DNA of 55,131 nt from CAYUIV01 sp964444925 (GCA_964444925.1 CAYUIV010000005.1:1-55131); one strand, 5' to 3'; shown: positions 43,919 to 53,515, numbered from the stretch's first letter. Numbers and translations are program-made. Notes: generated from the letters alone by a model not told the origin.

Positions 43919-45280
43919 CTACTTGCCAATACAAAACTGCGAAAAGATATTACCTAACAGCGCATCTGTGGTAAAAATTCCTACAATTTCTCCTAGTATT
44001 TGATGTGCCTCGTTTAGATGATGAGCTAAGATTTCTATAGTTTTTGCTACTTGCCACTCTTTTTTCGCTGTTTCTAGTACACAGGTTGCACGCGTTAACG
44101 CATCGATGTGCCTTGTGCGGGCACTAAAACCAATGGCTGTTTGGGAGTAACCCATTTGCGCTTTGAGATAGTCTTTTAAAATATCTAAACCTTCCTTTGT
44201 CTCAGCAGATAAGCGAATAATATCGCATAATTTTCCGTGTTCTATACCAACAGGCTCATGACTTAAATCTGTTTTGTTGCGTACAATTGCGACAGGCACC
44301 TCAAGCTTTTCTTGTAAAAAATATTTTATTTGATCAAGTGGTGTAATCGAAGTCTCTGATAACGTACTATCTACAATCCAAAGAATTTGATCTGCATTCT
44401 TAATTTCTTTTAATGCTCTTTGAATCCCTTCTTGTTCAATAGGATTATCTGTCATGTGTAATCCTGCGGTATCAACTAAGTGGATAGGTAACCCATCAAG
44501 GTGAATAGGTACCTGCAAAACATCGCGTGTTGTTCCTGCAATGGCGGTCACAATCGCAACTTCTTTTTCGCTTAATGCATTTAGCAACTTTGATTTACCG
44601 GCATTGGGAAGACCTGCAATAACAAGAGACATGCCTTCTTGTAAGATTTTTCCTTGTGTTGCAACCAAACAAAGTTGGTGTATGTCTGTCATCATTGCAC
44701 CTAATTGCTCAGTCACCTCGTGATCACTGAAAACATCAATATCTTCATCAGAAAAATCAATTGAGGCTTCAATCATAGTGCGAAATTGTATTAATTTCTC
44801 ATCGATGGTACTGACTTTTTTAGAAAATTCGCCTTGTAAAGAGCGCACGGCCGCACGCGCAGCTTCTTCTGATCCTGCTTGAATTAGATCAGCAATGGCT
44901 TCCGCTTGTACTAAATCGAGACGATTGTTCAAAAAAGCACGTTCCGAAAATTCTCCAGGTTGAGCAAGTCTTGCACCTAATTTCAATACAGATTGTAGTA
45001 AGCTATTCATTAAAACTGGGCCACCGTGCCCTTGCAATTCGATAACGTTTTCACCTGTAAAAGAATGAGGTTCCTTGAAATATAGCACAATACCTTGATC
45101 TATTTTTTCTCCTGTCAAATCTTTAAAGTCGCAATAGGTTGCATACCTTGGTGTAAACTTTTTTCCTGTTATTCTTTGTGCAATCGATAATGCATTGGTA
45201 CCTGAAATACGAATAATACCGATCCCTCCTCTCCCTAAAGGAGTGGCAATTGCTGCAATAGTTTCTGATAAATGATACAT
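43919..45280 (-). CDS. mnmE: tRNA modification GTPase MnmE
   Basis: With MnmG it makes cmnm5U34 in tRNAs reading two-family-box codons. The N-terminal folate-binding domain (ETIAAIATPLGRGGIGIIR), the GTPase domain with G1 GLPNAGKSKL near 219, the TTRD switch, DTAGLH and NKTDL, and the C-terminal helix with the catalytic Cys in FCIGK (Cys450) are all present. Length 453 is normal. It stands outside the usual rnpA-yidC-mnmE group. Confidence 0.97.
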   Translation of the reverse strand: MYHLSETIAAIATPLGRGGIGIIRISGTNALSIAQRITGKKFTPRYATYCDFKDLTGEKIDQGIVLYFKEPHSFTGENVIELQGHGGPVLMNSLLQSVLKLGARLAQPGEFSERAFLNNRLDLVQAEAIADLIQAGSEEAARAAVRSLQGEFSKKVSTIDEKLIQFRTMIEASIDFSDEDIDVFSDHEVTEQLGAMMTDIHQLCLVATQGKILQEGMSLVIAGLPNAGKSKLLNALSEKEVAIVTAIAGTTRDVLQVPIHLDGLPIHLVDTAGLHMTDNPIEQEGIQRALKEIKNADQILWIVDSTLSETSITPLDQIKYFLQEKLEVPVAIVRNKTDLSHEPVGIEHGKLCDIIRLSAETKEGLDILKDYLKAQMGYSQTAIGFSARTRHIDALTRATCVLETAKKEWQVAKTIEILAHHLNEAHQILGEIVGIFTTDALLGNIFSQFCIGK

Positions 45281-45597
45281 TTTGTTTAAAATAGCTTTTG
45301 CGCTAAAGCAGTTTGCCTCACTGAATATATTTCAAAAATTCTTTTGCTAGATAACTCAAAGCAATATATGTTCTATGCTTCTTGTCATATAAAGCGTCCA
45401 AACTATAGAATGATATACTTTAAAAACTATGATCGCTGCTACTGAGTAAGCTTTTCACTTTCAATTAACGAGTGCTTTATGTTTTTATGTCCTGTGTTGA
45501 AATAGCTTATTATCATTTTGATAAAAAATTTTCTTTAGAGCAAATATAAGTACAAAGGTTTTATTGTTTTTAAAAGTAAAAACACCATCAATCTTTG
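45281..45597. other. non-coding stretch between mnmE and the kinase gene
   Basis: 317 AT-rich bases. No frame or hairpin is convincing. It forms one junction between ordinary bacterial sequence and the eukaryotic-type gene, so it is a place to check the assembly. Confidence 0.4.
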
Positions 45598-46736
45598 TTA
45601 AGCGAGAGCAGTTTTTTCCTTTTGAGATGCAAGCCAGCTTTCATATCCTTCACCGTAATTTTCGACGAGAAATTGCGCATGCTCGATCAGTGCTGTGCGA
45701 AATTTAGAATCATTTGCAAAAAGTGCGGCGTCGTGTACTTTTGAGCGCAGCAGATAAAGCGCACTTCTGCCTTCAAAATCTTTCCGTGGGTGCGCTGGAG
45801 GATAATACTTTAAGTACTCCGCTTGCCACTCAGGCCCAAATACATATCGTGATTGTACTGCCATAGTTCGTATATCATACTCGTTGTGACCCCAGAAAGC
45901 GCCTGCATCGTAAGTAACCGGTGCGCCGTCTTCATACTTAGTTGCAACGTTGCCATCCCAAAAGTCGCCGTGAATCAAGCTGGGTGTAATCTTGTAGCCG
46001 CCTGTTTCCATTGGCCTAAGTAATCGTGGAATCACCTTATCGAATAAATTTTGAAAAAGGTTCTGAAGTGCTGCAGTATGAGGACCTTGCGCTTTTTCTT
46101 CGTGTTTCAACATAGCGCGTAGTTGCTGTGCATAGAACTGCTCCCATGTCTGACACCATGTGTTGTCTTGTGGCAGATTCCCATTGTAAGTTGTAATGGG
46201 AAAGCCAAACTGTTGAACATTTTTTTCATGAGACATGCGATGCATCTTTGCAAGCATAGCACATGTCAGTTCCATCTTTGGAACTTTTTGCTCCATGTTG
46301 CAAAACTGTGATAGCATGAAATGATAGTTTTTATCAGATGCAAAAATGCCGGTGTAAATAGGATGAGGTACAAAATTTGGACTCAATTCTGCGATGGCTT
46401 GCATCGATTCAAATTCGCCTTGTAGCATGGCTTGCCCTTCATTTCCCTTTGCAACCTACTTTGATGAGTCGTGATAAATGAAAAACAAGTCATAGCACTG
46501 ACCTTAAGAAAAAAAAATTTTTTTGTTCCATTATTCAGCGTAAGAGTAACTCGTGCAGTAGTGGCCCAGTTGCTTTCGCCAATACGATTCAACTCTGATA
46601 TGCCCTTTGGCAATACTGTAACTGTTCAGTGTCAAACCCGTCACAATTGAAAAAACGTACCTGCAAGAATATTGTCATCAACGCTCTCAAATATCAAAGG
46701 ATTTTGAGAGGCACCTGTTCCTACGTTTTGCGCCAT
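45598..46736 (-). CDS. eukaryotic-type fructosamine-3-kinase, apparently in three exons
   Basis: Ketosamine-3-kinases phosphorylate sugars bound to protein amines and so start deglycation. The catalytic region is clear: PSLIHGDFWDGN, then YDAGAFWGHNEYDI. Blocks such as YNGNLPQDNTW and KVIPRLLRPMETGG match the fungal form I know, not the shorter bacterial form. As plain DNA, the long frame starts only at 46428, without the N-terminal lobe. If exons 46736-46661, 46615-46503 and 46455-45598 are joined, the product has 348 residues with no stop and a complete N-terminus (VDDNILAVLPKG, GESNWATTARV, KFFFLKVAKGNEG, GEFESMQAI). No Shine-Dalgarno precedes the ATG. Three sampled 60-base lines have 42-50% G+C, above the neighbours. 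In a bacterium the gene would be broken unless spliced; the alternative is a frameshifted pseudogene. Confidence 0.75.
46456..46502 (-). other. putative spliceosomal-type intron 2 (47 nt)
   Basis: Read on the minus strand it begins GTCAGT and ends AAAGTAG, with CTCAT as a possible branch site ten bases before the end. It splits the gene in phase 0 between FFFLK and VAKGNEG, both conserved in the kinase family. Its length is not a multiple of three and it contains an in-frame stop, so the gene cannot be read through it. Confidence 0.65.
46616..46660 (-). other. putative spliceosomal-type intron 1 (45 nt)
   Basis: On the minus strand it begins GTACGT and ends TTACAG, with TTGAC as a possible branch site. 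It is in phase 1. Removing it joins VDDNILA to VLPKGISELN in the spacing seen in fungal homologues. It has three in-frame stops. A slightly shorter version ending six bases earlier (GAACAG) also keeps the frame. Confidence 0.6.
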
Positions 46737-47318
46737 TGAATGGGGAAAATAATTAAGTTCTTTTGTGAAAGAAAAAGTATTTTCGTGTCGTGGAACTTAA
46801 AGCGTCTGATTTAAATAAGCGCCTGCATGGGAAAAGCACATGCTTCAAAAAAGCTGCTGCCTAGATACGAGATACGACGTACTGCCTGTTTTCCTCAACT
46901 CACCTTAGTTTTCCCCACACTGATAATGATGACTTACCTTTTCTATCCAATCATAAGAAAGAAATAATGAGCGTATATTTTTAAACACACATTTATTGGC
47001 TTTAAAAGAAGATGTGGCTGTCAGAAAAAGAACTAGAATGAAAATGTATGCTTGGTCATGCTTATCAAGCATACATTTTCAAGTCATAGATTGTGCACAC
47101 ACATTTTGAAGGACGGTTCAGTCTGCACCAACTCGCCCAGGAACTAAAGCCATGTCGTACGATTGTGTAAAAAGCTTTACCTTGGTGTTAATCAACTAAG
47201 ACATGTATATATCATCTTACTTCCCCAAATCATCTCAAAAAAAGTGTATGTAACATGGTAGTTTGATGCATTTTGCATATTAGCATCATGCCATAGGCAT
47301 TAAATACAAATGAGCCTC
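46737..47318. other. non-coding stretch upstream of the kinase gene
   Basis: About 580 bases. The kinase reading frame stays open upstream of its ATG to about 46800 without another Met. One perfect hairpin is present (separate entry). A short segment around 47108-47166 (plus strand) reads FEGRFSLHQLAQELKPCRTI, which vaguely resembles a transposase helix-turn-helix, then stops. No complete gene is seen. Confidence 0.4.
47040..47080. repeat. perfect 15-bp inverted repeat (hairpin)
   Basis: GAAAATGTATGCTTG (47040-47054) and its exact complement (47066-47080) around an 11-nt loop. It has no adjacent T-run and no gene end next to it, so it could be a decayed mobile-element end or a protein-binding palindrome rather than a terminator. 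Confidence 0.7.
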
Positions 47319-50300
47319 TCATGAGGGAGAAAAAGCAGAGGAGGCAAGACTCTCTTGGAGTGGTTGAGCACCTAGTTTTTCTTGAACCAGCTGTTTAATT
47401 TTACCTAAAGTATGATAGTCAGAGCGCGGTACGTGTATTAGCGGCTGTGATAACACGTCTTTATTAAAAGATAGAGGTTCTTGGCATAATAAAAAGCCAA
47501 GAATAGTCTCAAGTAATTCTGGAGGAAGATCGAACAGATGAATAACACTAGGCTTATAGTTAGCGCAATGCTTATATTCAATATATTTCGTATATACTTT
47601 ACGCATTTTTACATAGTCTTCCATCGTTATATCTTCAGCTTTAGCTTGCAATAGCTTTGGAACGATTTTACTACTACCTAACTTATATTCTTCTTGAATG
47701 CCATTGTACAAAGTAACCATGATTTCATCAACCTTTCCACAGTACTGAAACCGTGTTCTTTTACTATGCTGTTTTACAAGTTTTCCATGATTTTGTAAAT
47801 GCTGTATAAAATTGGTTTCTTGATCCTGTAGCGTTTTAATTATTGTGTTTGTATTGAGGAAAAGTTCTTCTGTCACAAGTTCGCTGTTCGGAAAGTAATA
47901 TTTTTTCATTTTAGAATAGTTTTCTTTCATGATAATAAAATCATTCTCAAATGCTTTTCCCTGGGATCGACTCACTTCTACACTGAGTTTGTTAATCTGA
48001 GTCGACGCATTACTATTTTCCTGACAATACAAGGTGAAACGGGCTATTTGTTGCGGTATATTGCCAATCATATGCGACAAATATGGTCTAAATGTTAGAC
48101 CGTATTTGACGAGCAGTGTAACCTTTTTCTCAAAATGAGAAAGTGACAGTTTATTCTTAGCATATGGCGTGATTGCCTCTAACACCATCCATTCCAAAGT
48201 ATTCCAACTCCATGAATTTCTTGCATGTCGATTTAATACGGGATGCAAAAGCAGTTGTTCTAAACAATTCAGACTGCTGTTTCGAGTTGAAAGCGCTGCT
48301 GCCATCAATGGTGTCATATTAGCATTTTTATCGGATATATTAACCGTTATTGCACTCGCACAGTGTGAAAGCAATAATTTCACTATTTCTTCAGAACCCC
48401 TACGTGCTGCATACAGAAGTGCCGTACAGCCTGCCCGATCGCAATGCTCAATATCAGCGCCTCGATCCAGTAACAACCTGACTACCTGAGTATGCCCTTG
48501 ATCGGCAGCATGCAACAGTGCCGTCATCTCGCTACGATCACGGTGCTCAATATTAGCGCTTCGATCCAGTAACAACCTGACTGTCTCGGTACGCCCGTGA
48601 ACGGCGGCATGCAACAGCGCATCGCTTTTACTTTTACTATTCAGTTGTTCACTAGCTGTTCCATTCGAGAATGGCAGAAATGCTTTTGTTATATACGACA
48701 ATATTGTCACCTTATTACGATCATGCTGCTCAATATCTGCACCTCGATCCAGTAACAATCTAACTATCTCGGTATGGCCTTTGTCAGCAGCATAGAACAG
48801 TGCGGTCATCCCGATATGCTCGCTATAATCACGTTTCTCAATATCTGCACCTCGATCCAGTAACAATTTGACTATCTCAGTATGGCCTTCGTTAGCAGTA
48901 TGCATCAGTGCCGTCATCCCGCTATAATCACGTGTCTCAATATCCGCACCTCGATCCAGTAACAATTTGACTACCTCAGCATGGCCTTCGTTAGTAGCAT
49001 GCATCAGTGCGGTCATCCCGCTACGATCACGGTGCTCAATATTAGCGCCTTGCTCTAGTAATAATGTCACTAATTCAATATGCCCTTGATTAGCCGCACA
49101 TAAGAGTGTGGTCGCCTCATCATAATCGCGCTGCTCAATATTAGCGCCTTGATCCAGTAACAACTTGACTATCTCGGTATGCCCTTGATTAGCGGCATGC
49201 AACAGTGCCGTCATCCCGCTATGCCTGCTATGATCACGTTTCTCAATATCCACACCTTGATTCAATAACAATCTGACTATCTCAGTATGGCCTTCGTTAG
49301 CAGCATACATCAGTGCGGTCATCCCGCTACGATTACGGTGCTCAATATTAGCGCCTTGATCCAGTAACAACTTGACTATCTCGATATGCCCTTCAGGGGC
49401 GGCATGCAACAGTGCGGTAACTCCGATATGATCACGATGCTCAACATTAGCGCCTTGATCCAGTAACAACTTGACTATCTCGGTATGCCCTTGATTGGCC
49501 GCATGCAACAGTGCCGTCATCCCGCTATGATCACGGTGCTCAATATTAGCGCTTCGATCCAGTAACAACCTGACTGTCTCGGTACGCCCTTGATTGGCGG
49601 CATGCAACAGTGCGGTCAAGCTCTTACAATCAAGGTGCTCAGTATTAGCACCTTGCTCTAGTAATAATTTGACTATCTCGGTACGCCCTTGATTGGTCGC
49701 ATGCAACAGTGCGGTCATTTTCTTATGATCATGCTGCTCAATATTAGCACTTTGATCCAGTAACAATCTGACTATCTCAGTATGGCTTTGATTGGCCGCA
49801 TACAGAAGTACGCTCATTCCATCTTCATCACCTTGGTTCATATCCGCGCCTTGATTTAGTAACAATTTGACTATCTCGATATGCCCTTGATTGGTCGCGT
49901 GTAACAACGCGGCCATCCCGCTATAATCACGTGTCTCAATATCCGCGCCTTGATCCAGTAATAATCTGACTATCTCGGTACGCCCTTGATTGGTCGCATG
50001 CAACAGTGCGGTCATCCTCTTATGATCATGCTGATCAATATTAGCGCCTTGCTCTAGTAACAACTTGACTGTCTCGGTATGTCCTTGATTGGCGGCATGC
50101 ATCAGTGCGGTCAAGCTCTTACAATCAGGGTGCTCAATATCCGCGCCTTGGTCCAGTAACAATTTGACTATCTCCGTATGGCCTTGATTGGCGGCATGTA
50201 TCAATGCGCTCGTTCCATCTTCATCACCCTGGTCCATATCCAGGCTTTGCTCTAGTAACAAGCTAACTACTTCAGTACGCCCTTGATTGGCGGCATGCAT

Positions 50301-50783
50301 CAGTGCCGTCATCCTGTAACAATCACATCGATTCATATCTGCGCCTTGATCCAGTAACAATCTGACTATCTCCGTATGGCCTTGATTAGCCGCACACAGA
50401 AGTGCGCTCATTTCATCTTCATCACTCTGCTCAATATCCGCACCTTGATTCAATAACAACTTGACCATCTCGGTACGGCCTTGATCGATCGCATGCAAGA
50501 GTACAGTACACCCTGCAGCGTCAGTTTTATCGAGTGTTAGCCCATAAAATAATAATAGTTCAATAATTTTAGATGCTTGATGAACGTTTTGATGTGCTTG
50601 CTGTAGTATTTTTATTAAAAAATCTGGGTCTATCTGCGTAATGAACGCTTGATTTTCTTTCAAGAAAAGCTCTAGGTTAGGAATATTTCCTTGTTGAACC
50701 GCAGCAAGCAGCGCATTTTTTTTATTTACTGGTTGTATAGGTAAATGATGGTTCATGGTTGTAGCTTCTGTGGTGTTTGGCAT
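47319..50783 (-). CDS. giant ankyrin repeat protein with C-terminal F-box-like motif
   Basis: 1154 residues. The N-terminal 88 residues are helical. Residues 89-820 are about 21 nearly uniform 33-residue ankyrin repeats with the consensus MTALLHAANQGHTEIVKLLL then DQGADIE. Two repeats carry a three-residue insertion at the same place (KRDHSRHSG and KRDYSEHIG), a sign of block duplication, and one repeat near 48650 is degenerate. Residues 821-1154 are a helical tail with HLFDLPPELLETILGFLLCQ near 1081, the F-box/PRANC-like motif. The protein is probably exported to a host and presents the repeats to a target. A paralogue lies in inverted orientation at 53641. Confidence 0.9.
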   Translation of the reverse strand: MPNTTEATTMNHHLPIQPVNKKNALLAAVQQGNIPNLELFLKENQAFITQIDPDFLIKILQQAHQNVHQASKIIELLLFYGLTLDKTDAAGCTVLLHAIDQGRTEMVKLLLNQGADIEQSDEDEMSALLCAANQGHTEIVRLLLDQGADMNRCDCYRMTALMHAANQGRTEVVSLLLEQSLDMDQGDEDGTSALIHAANQGHTEIVKLLLDQGADIEHPDCKSLTALMHAANQGHTETVKLLLEQGANIDQHDHKRMTALLHATNQGRTEIVRLLLDQGADIETRDYSGMAALLHATNQGHIEIVKLLLNQGADMNQGDEDGMSVLLYAANQSHTEIVRLLLDQSANIEQHDHKKMTALLHATNQGRTEIVKLLLEQGANTEHLDCKSLTALLHAANQGRTETVRLLLDRSANIEHRDHSGMTALLHAANQGHTEIVKLLLDQGANVEHRDHIGVTALLHAAPEGHIEIVKLLLDQGANIEHRNRSGMTALMYAANEGHTEIVRLLLNQGVDIEKRDHSRHSGMTALLHAANQGHTEIVKLLLDQGANIEQRDYDEATTLLCAANQGHIELVTLLLEQGANIEHRDRSGMTALMHATNEGHAEVVKLLLDRGADIETRDYSGMTALMHTANEGHTEIVKLLLDRGADIEKRDYSEHIGMTALFYAADKGHTEIVRLLLDRGADIEQHDRNKVTILSYITKAFLPFSNGTASEQLNSKSKSDALLHAAVHGRTETVRLLLDRSANIEHRDRSEMTALLHAADQGHTQVVRLLLDRGADIEHCDRAGCTALLYAARRGSEEIVKLLLSHCASAITVNISDKNANMTPLMAAALSTRNSSLNCLEQLLLHPVLNRHARNSWSWNTLEWMVLEAITPYAKNKLSLSHFEKKVTLLVKYGLTFRPYLSHMIGNIPQQIARFTLYCQENSNASTQINKLSVEVSRSQGKAFENDFIIMKENYSKMKKYYFPNSELVTEELFLNTNTIIKTLQDQETNFIQHLQNHGKLVKQHSKRTRFQYCGKVDEIMVTLYNGIQEEYKLGSSKIVPKLLQAKAEDITMEDYVKMRKVYTKYIEYKHCANYKPSVIHLFDLPPELLETILGFLLCQEPLSFNKDVLSQPLIHVPRSDYHTLGKIKQLVQEKLGAQPLQESLASSAFSPS
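48324..50519 (-). repeat. tandem 99-bp ankyrin repeat array, about 21 units
   Basis: Units of 99 bp, many differing at only a few positions (for example the CAGTAACAA and GGTCATCCCGCTA blocks recur on the plus strand). Such uniformity at DNA level suggests recent unit expansion and ongoing recombination, so copy number may vary between strains, and short-read assemblies may collapse it. Confidence 0.9.
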
Positions 50784-50909
50784 AGTTGACCCGTTGTTGG
50801 CTGAAAAACATATAAAAAACTAACAAAAATTTAACATACATTCAACAACGCTTTTATGTTGAGAAAGTATCAAGATCGATTGCATTGATGCAGAATAAAT
50901 AGCTACTTT
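50784..50909 (-). promoter_or_regulatory. upstream region shared with the inverted paralogue
   Basis: This 126-base leader of the giant ankyrin gene is nearly identical, in inverted orientation, to 53516-53640 upstream of the paralogue. Both contain TCAACA...TGTTGA with an 8-9 base centre, then TTAAATTTTTGTTAG and CAGCCAACA.CGGGTCAACT directly before ATG. Conservation of the leader suggests that a shared promoter or operator was duplicated with the gene. I could not fix -35 and -10 boxes. Confidence 0.65.
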
Positions 50910-51421
50910 GATCGATATCAATATAGTTTGATCTCTACTTTTTAATGTGTTTTTTATTAAGGATTTTCTACTAACCTTTTAAATGAATTGCGACTATCCG
51001 TACGGATTTTGATAGGCGCTAACAATTATTGTACCTAAAGCTTATAGAAGACGATTACTTTTTAGTACTTTATATTGTTCTTATAGCGACCTGCTTTATT
51101 AAGCGCTATACCTTTTTTAAAGCAATACTTATGGTTTTGCTGTTGTTTATCTAAAATGCATGCTAGACGTTCTCTGATTATTTATGTCTTTTCGTAATAA
51201 ACTTTTTGAAATTAAGCTTTAGCCTTGAAAATAAACCACTGAAACGTTTTTCTATAATGTAATTTAAACAATAAATCATGAAAGTGATGACTTTTTCATA
51301 CTACTAATCAAGATTTTACTAGAATACAGAGCTATAAAATGATTTAAATGTGCTTGTCATCTTTTTTAAAAAAAGTTTATATTTACTAGAGAGAATAAAA
51401 AAATATGAAAACAGGGACATA
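50910..51421. other. non-coding stretch between divergent ankyrin genes
   Basis: About 510 very AT-rich bases. Apart from possible promoters for the gene at 51422, nothing is recognised. The homology shared by the two inverted ankyrin copies stops at about 50909. Confidence 0.4.
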
Positions 51422-53095
51422 ATGCAAAGGATAACAAATTTAGAATATTGTCAAAAAAACTTTTTTGAGTTTTCAGTAGAAGATACCTTTTCTGCTATTG
51501 AAAATAATGATTTGCAAAGCGTTAAACTACTTTTAAATGATGAAACAATCAATCATCAGAATGAGCGGGGTGAGACACCACTCATGCTAGCAGTATACTG
51601 TCAACATCAAAGAATTGTAGAAGAACTTTTAAAAAGAAAAGCAGTGTTATGCACGGTAGATAAAGAAGGTTGTAATGTTCTACATCATGCAATCATAGGA
51701 AACGTTTATCATAGGGATATTTTAAGAGCATTATTAAATAAAATAGATACATCACATATCACAGAAATCTACGAAGCACATTCTGATATGAATAGTACTC
51801 CTTTCGAAGAATTTGTTTATTGTTTTCTTTTCTCTAAATTTTACAAAAATTCTGATAAAAGTCGCTGGACAGAGTTTTTTGAAAAACATTGGGATGAATG
51901 TTTTGTCGAATTTGGCATAAGTCAAGCAGACACACGTGATACAAGCATTGCAAAGATTTGTGAAAAAAGCTATTCAATACTAGATTTTCCACTTAATAAG
52001 ATAGAAAGAGAAATAGAGGAAATAAAATTTAAGCGTATTATCGAAGCTTTCTTAGAACACGTAAAAGAATTGAATCGAAAAATTAAACTCATAGAAGAAA
52101 AGTTAGACTACAAATCCGTATTAGCACAAGATCAGTTAATGGATTTCCCTAGAATAGACAGTGTTCAGGAAGCTGCAAAAATAGGCGATTTACGATCATT
52201 ACAGTATTTATTAGTAAGAGAAAAAGGAATCGATTGCGTTGATGAATTTGGCATGACTCCTTTAATGACTGCAGCATTGTACAATGAAAATGATAGTGTC
52301 ACTTTTTTACTTGAAAGAGGTGCAAATCCTTTTTATACACATAGAAAGTCTCGAAGAAATAATGCTTTACATTTTGCAGTAAAGATTCCTAAGCCTACAG
52401 ATTTTGATAGAAATAATATGGAAAAAGGATGTGACAGGAAAATAATACGTGCCCTTCTTAAAAATCTCTCTCAGAAAAATGAGCAAATATTTACTCACGA
52501 GAATTTTGATAAAGCCATACCATTACTCCAACTAATACTCTCTTTTATAGAAGAAAATCTGATATTTTATAATAATGCTAAAAATAATACAGAAGTAGAA
52601 AATTTCTTTTTCTCTTTTCAAGATCTTAAGTATTGTATTAGAGAATTTATAATTGGCGGGCAGTCAGTAAAAAACATTCTCGAAAGCGGTCGCATTAGAA
52701 CTATCCTAAATTCTTGTACAGAGAAGTTCGGTGATCGCTATAGTACTCCCGTTCACTGTCTTTTGCGCGAAAGCGATAAATTTATTAGGCAAATACAAAA
52801 TAGCCATCGCATTGACGACAGTCCATTACTGAATCAACTGCTACAGAAAATACGTGATGGTGGAAATGTACCAGATCAAATCAAGAAAAATCTCTCTTAC
52901 TTACCTCTTCCTTTACAAGACAGGTTCTTTATAGGAATGGAAAAGTTCTGTACCCCTCTCACTGACAACTTCAATCGTATTTTCTTTACAAAAAATTTGA
53001 GTGCTAAAGAAATTTCATATTTAGAAGCACTTTCAGTCGAACATTCCGCTCATTCCTCTGAGGATATGCCAGTTGTTTTAGACAATAAGATGTAG
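51422..53095 (+). CDS. ankyrin repeat protein, two separated repeat blocks
   Basis: 557 residues from ATG 51422, which follows AGGGACATA; the open frame extends 24 codons upstream without support. Ankyrin block 1 (about residues 20-95) includes TFSAIENNDLQSVKLLLND and GETPLMLAVYCQHQRIVEELL. A helical, charged segment follows, then block 2 (about 245-340) with VQEAAKIGDLRSLQYLLV, GMTPLMTAALYNENDSVTFLLERG and NNALHFAVK. The tail is helical. A stretch LSYLPLPLQDRFF near the end could be a diverged F-box-like motif, but this is weak. It lies between the inverted arms of the giant ankyrin paralogues but is not itself closely related to them. Probably another host-directed protein. Confidence 0.8.
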   Translation: MQRITNLEYCQKNFFEFSVEDTFSAIENNDLQSVKLLLNDETINHQNERGETPLMLAVYCQHQRIVEELLKRKAVLCTVDKEGCNVLHHAIIGNVYHRDILRALLNKIDTSHITEIYEAHSDMNSTPFEEFVYCFLFSKFYKNSDKSRWTEFFEKHWDECFVEFGISQADTRDTSIAKICEKSYSILDFPLNKIEREIEEIKFKRIIEAFLEHVKELNRKIKLIEEKLDYKSVLAQDQLMDFPRIDSVQEAAKIGDLRSLQYLLVREKGIDCVDEFGMTPLMTAALYNENDSVTFLLERGANPFYTHRKSRRNNALHFAVKIPKPTDFDRNNMEKGCDRKIIRALLKNLSQKNEQIFTHENFDKAIPLLQLILSFIEENLIFYNNAKNNTEVENFFFSFQDLKYCIREFIIGGQSVKNILESGRIRTILNSCTEKFGDRYSTPVHCLLRESDKFIRQIQNSHRIDDSPLLNQLLQKIRDGGNVPDQIKKNLSYLPLPLQDRFFIGMEKFCTPLTDNFNRIFFTKNLSAKEISYLEALSVEHSAHSSEDMPVVLDNKM

Positions 53096-53199
53096 ACAGT
53101 GAAGTGGTCTTTACTAAAATAATTTTTCTTTAAATGTAACACTTTGCCCCTTCCTATCCATTTGAGTTGTTTTAAGAGTCAGTATGATGCAGCCGAAAT

Positions 53200-53515
53200 C
53201 CAACTATTTTGAATGTGTTGAGAACACCGTAACTAAAACATGAGAGTGTTCAAGGAAAGCACAAATTAAATAGCAGTACAATCGTCTCCAAGCTCTTGCA
53301 AGCTTAAGGTCATATAACCATTGAAGGTTATAAAGCAATACATGAAGCTTATACTAAATATCAGCATAATCCTGACAACCTATCTCACTTACTGAATTTT
53401 CCAGTAGAACTATTTGAGACTATCTTTGGCTTGCTATTATGCCAAGAACCCTTGTTTTTTAAGAAAGATGTATTAGCGCAACCGTTAACACAGGCTTCGT
53501 GCTCTGATTATTATA
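53200..53515 (+). pseudogene. decayed 3' end of a giant-ankyrin-type gene
   Basis: Fragmented similarity to the tail of the 1154-residue protein and its paralogue: the DNA CCAAGCTCTTGCAAGCT is shared, and the translation further on reads LLNFPVELFETIFGLLLCQE followed by KKDVLAQPL, matching DLPPELLETILGFLLCQEPL and KDVLSQPL. Several frameshifts and stops separate the pieces, and no N-terminus is present. It lies directly before the leader of the next copy, as if an older tandem copy had been deleted except for its 3' end. It retains the F-box-like motif. Confidence 0.75.

Noticed and set aside
46383..46613. A separate small gene upstream of the kinase
   Set aside because: Its first 37 residues are the missing N-terminal part of the kinase family. 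The rest reads through the putative intron and out of frame, so it is not an independent gene.
48324..50519. Regular 99-bp repeats considered as a CRISPR or satellite array
   Set aside because: The repeats are in frame and encode canonical ankyrin units without unique spacers.
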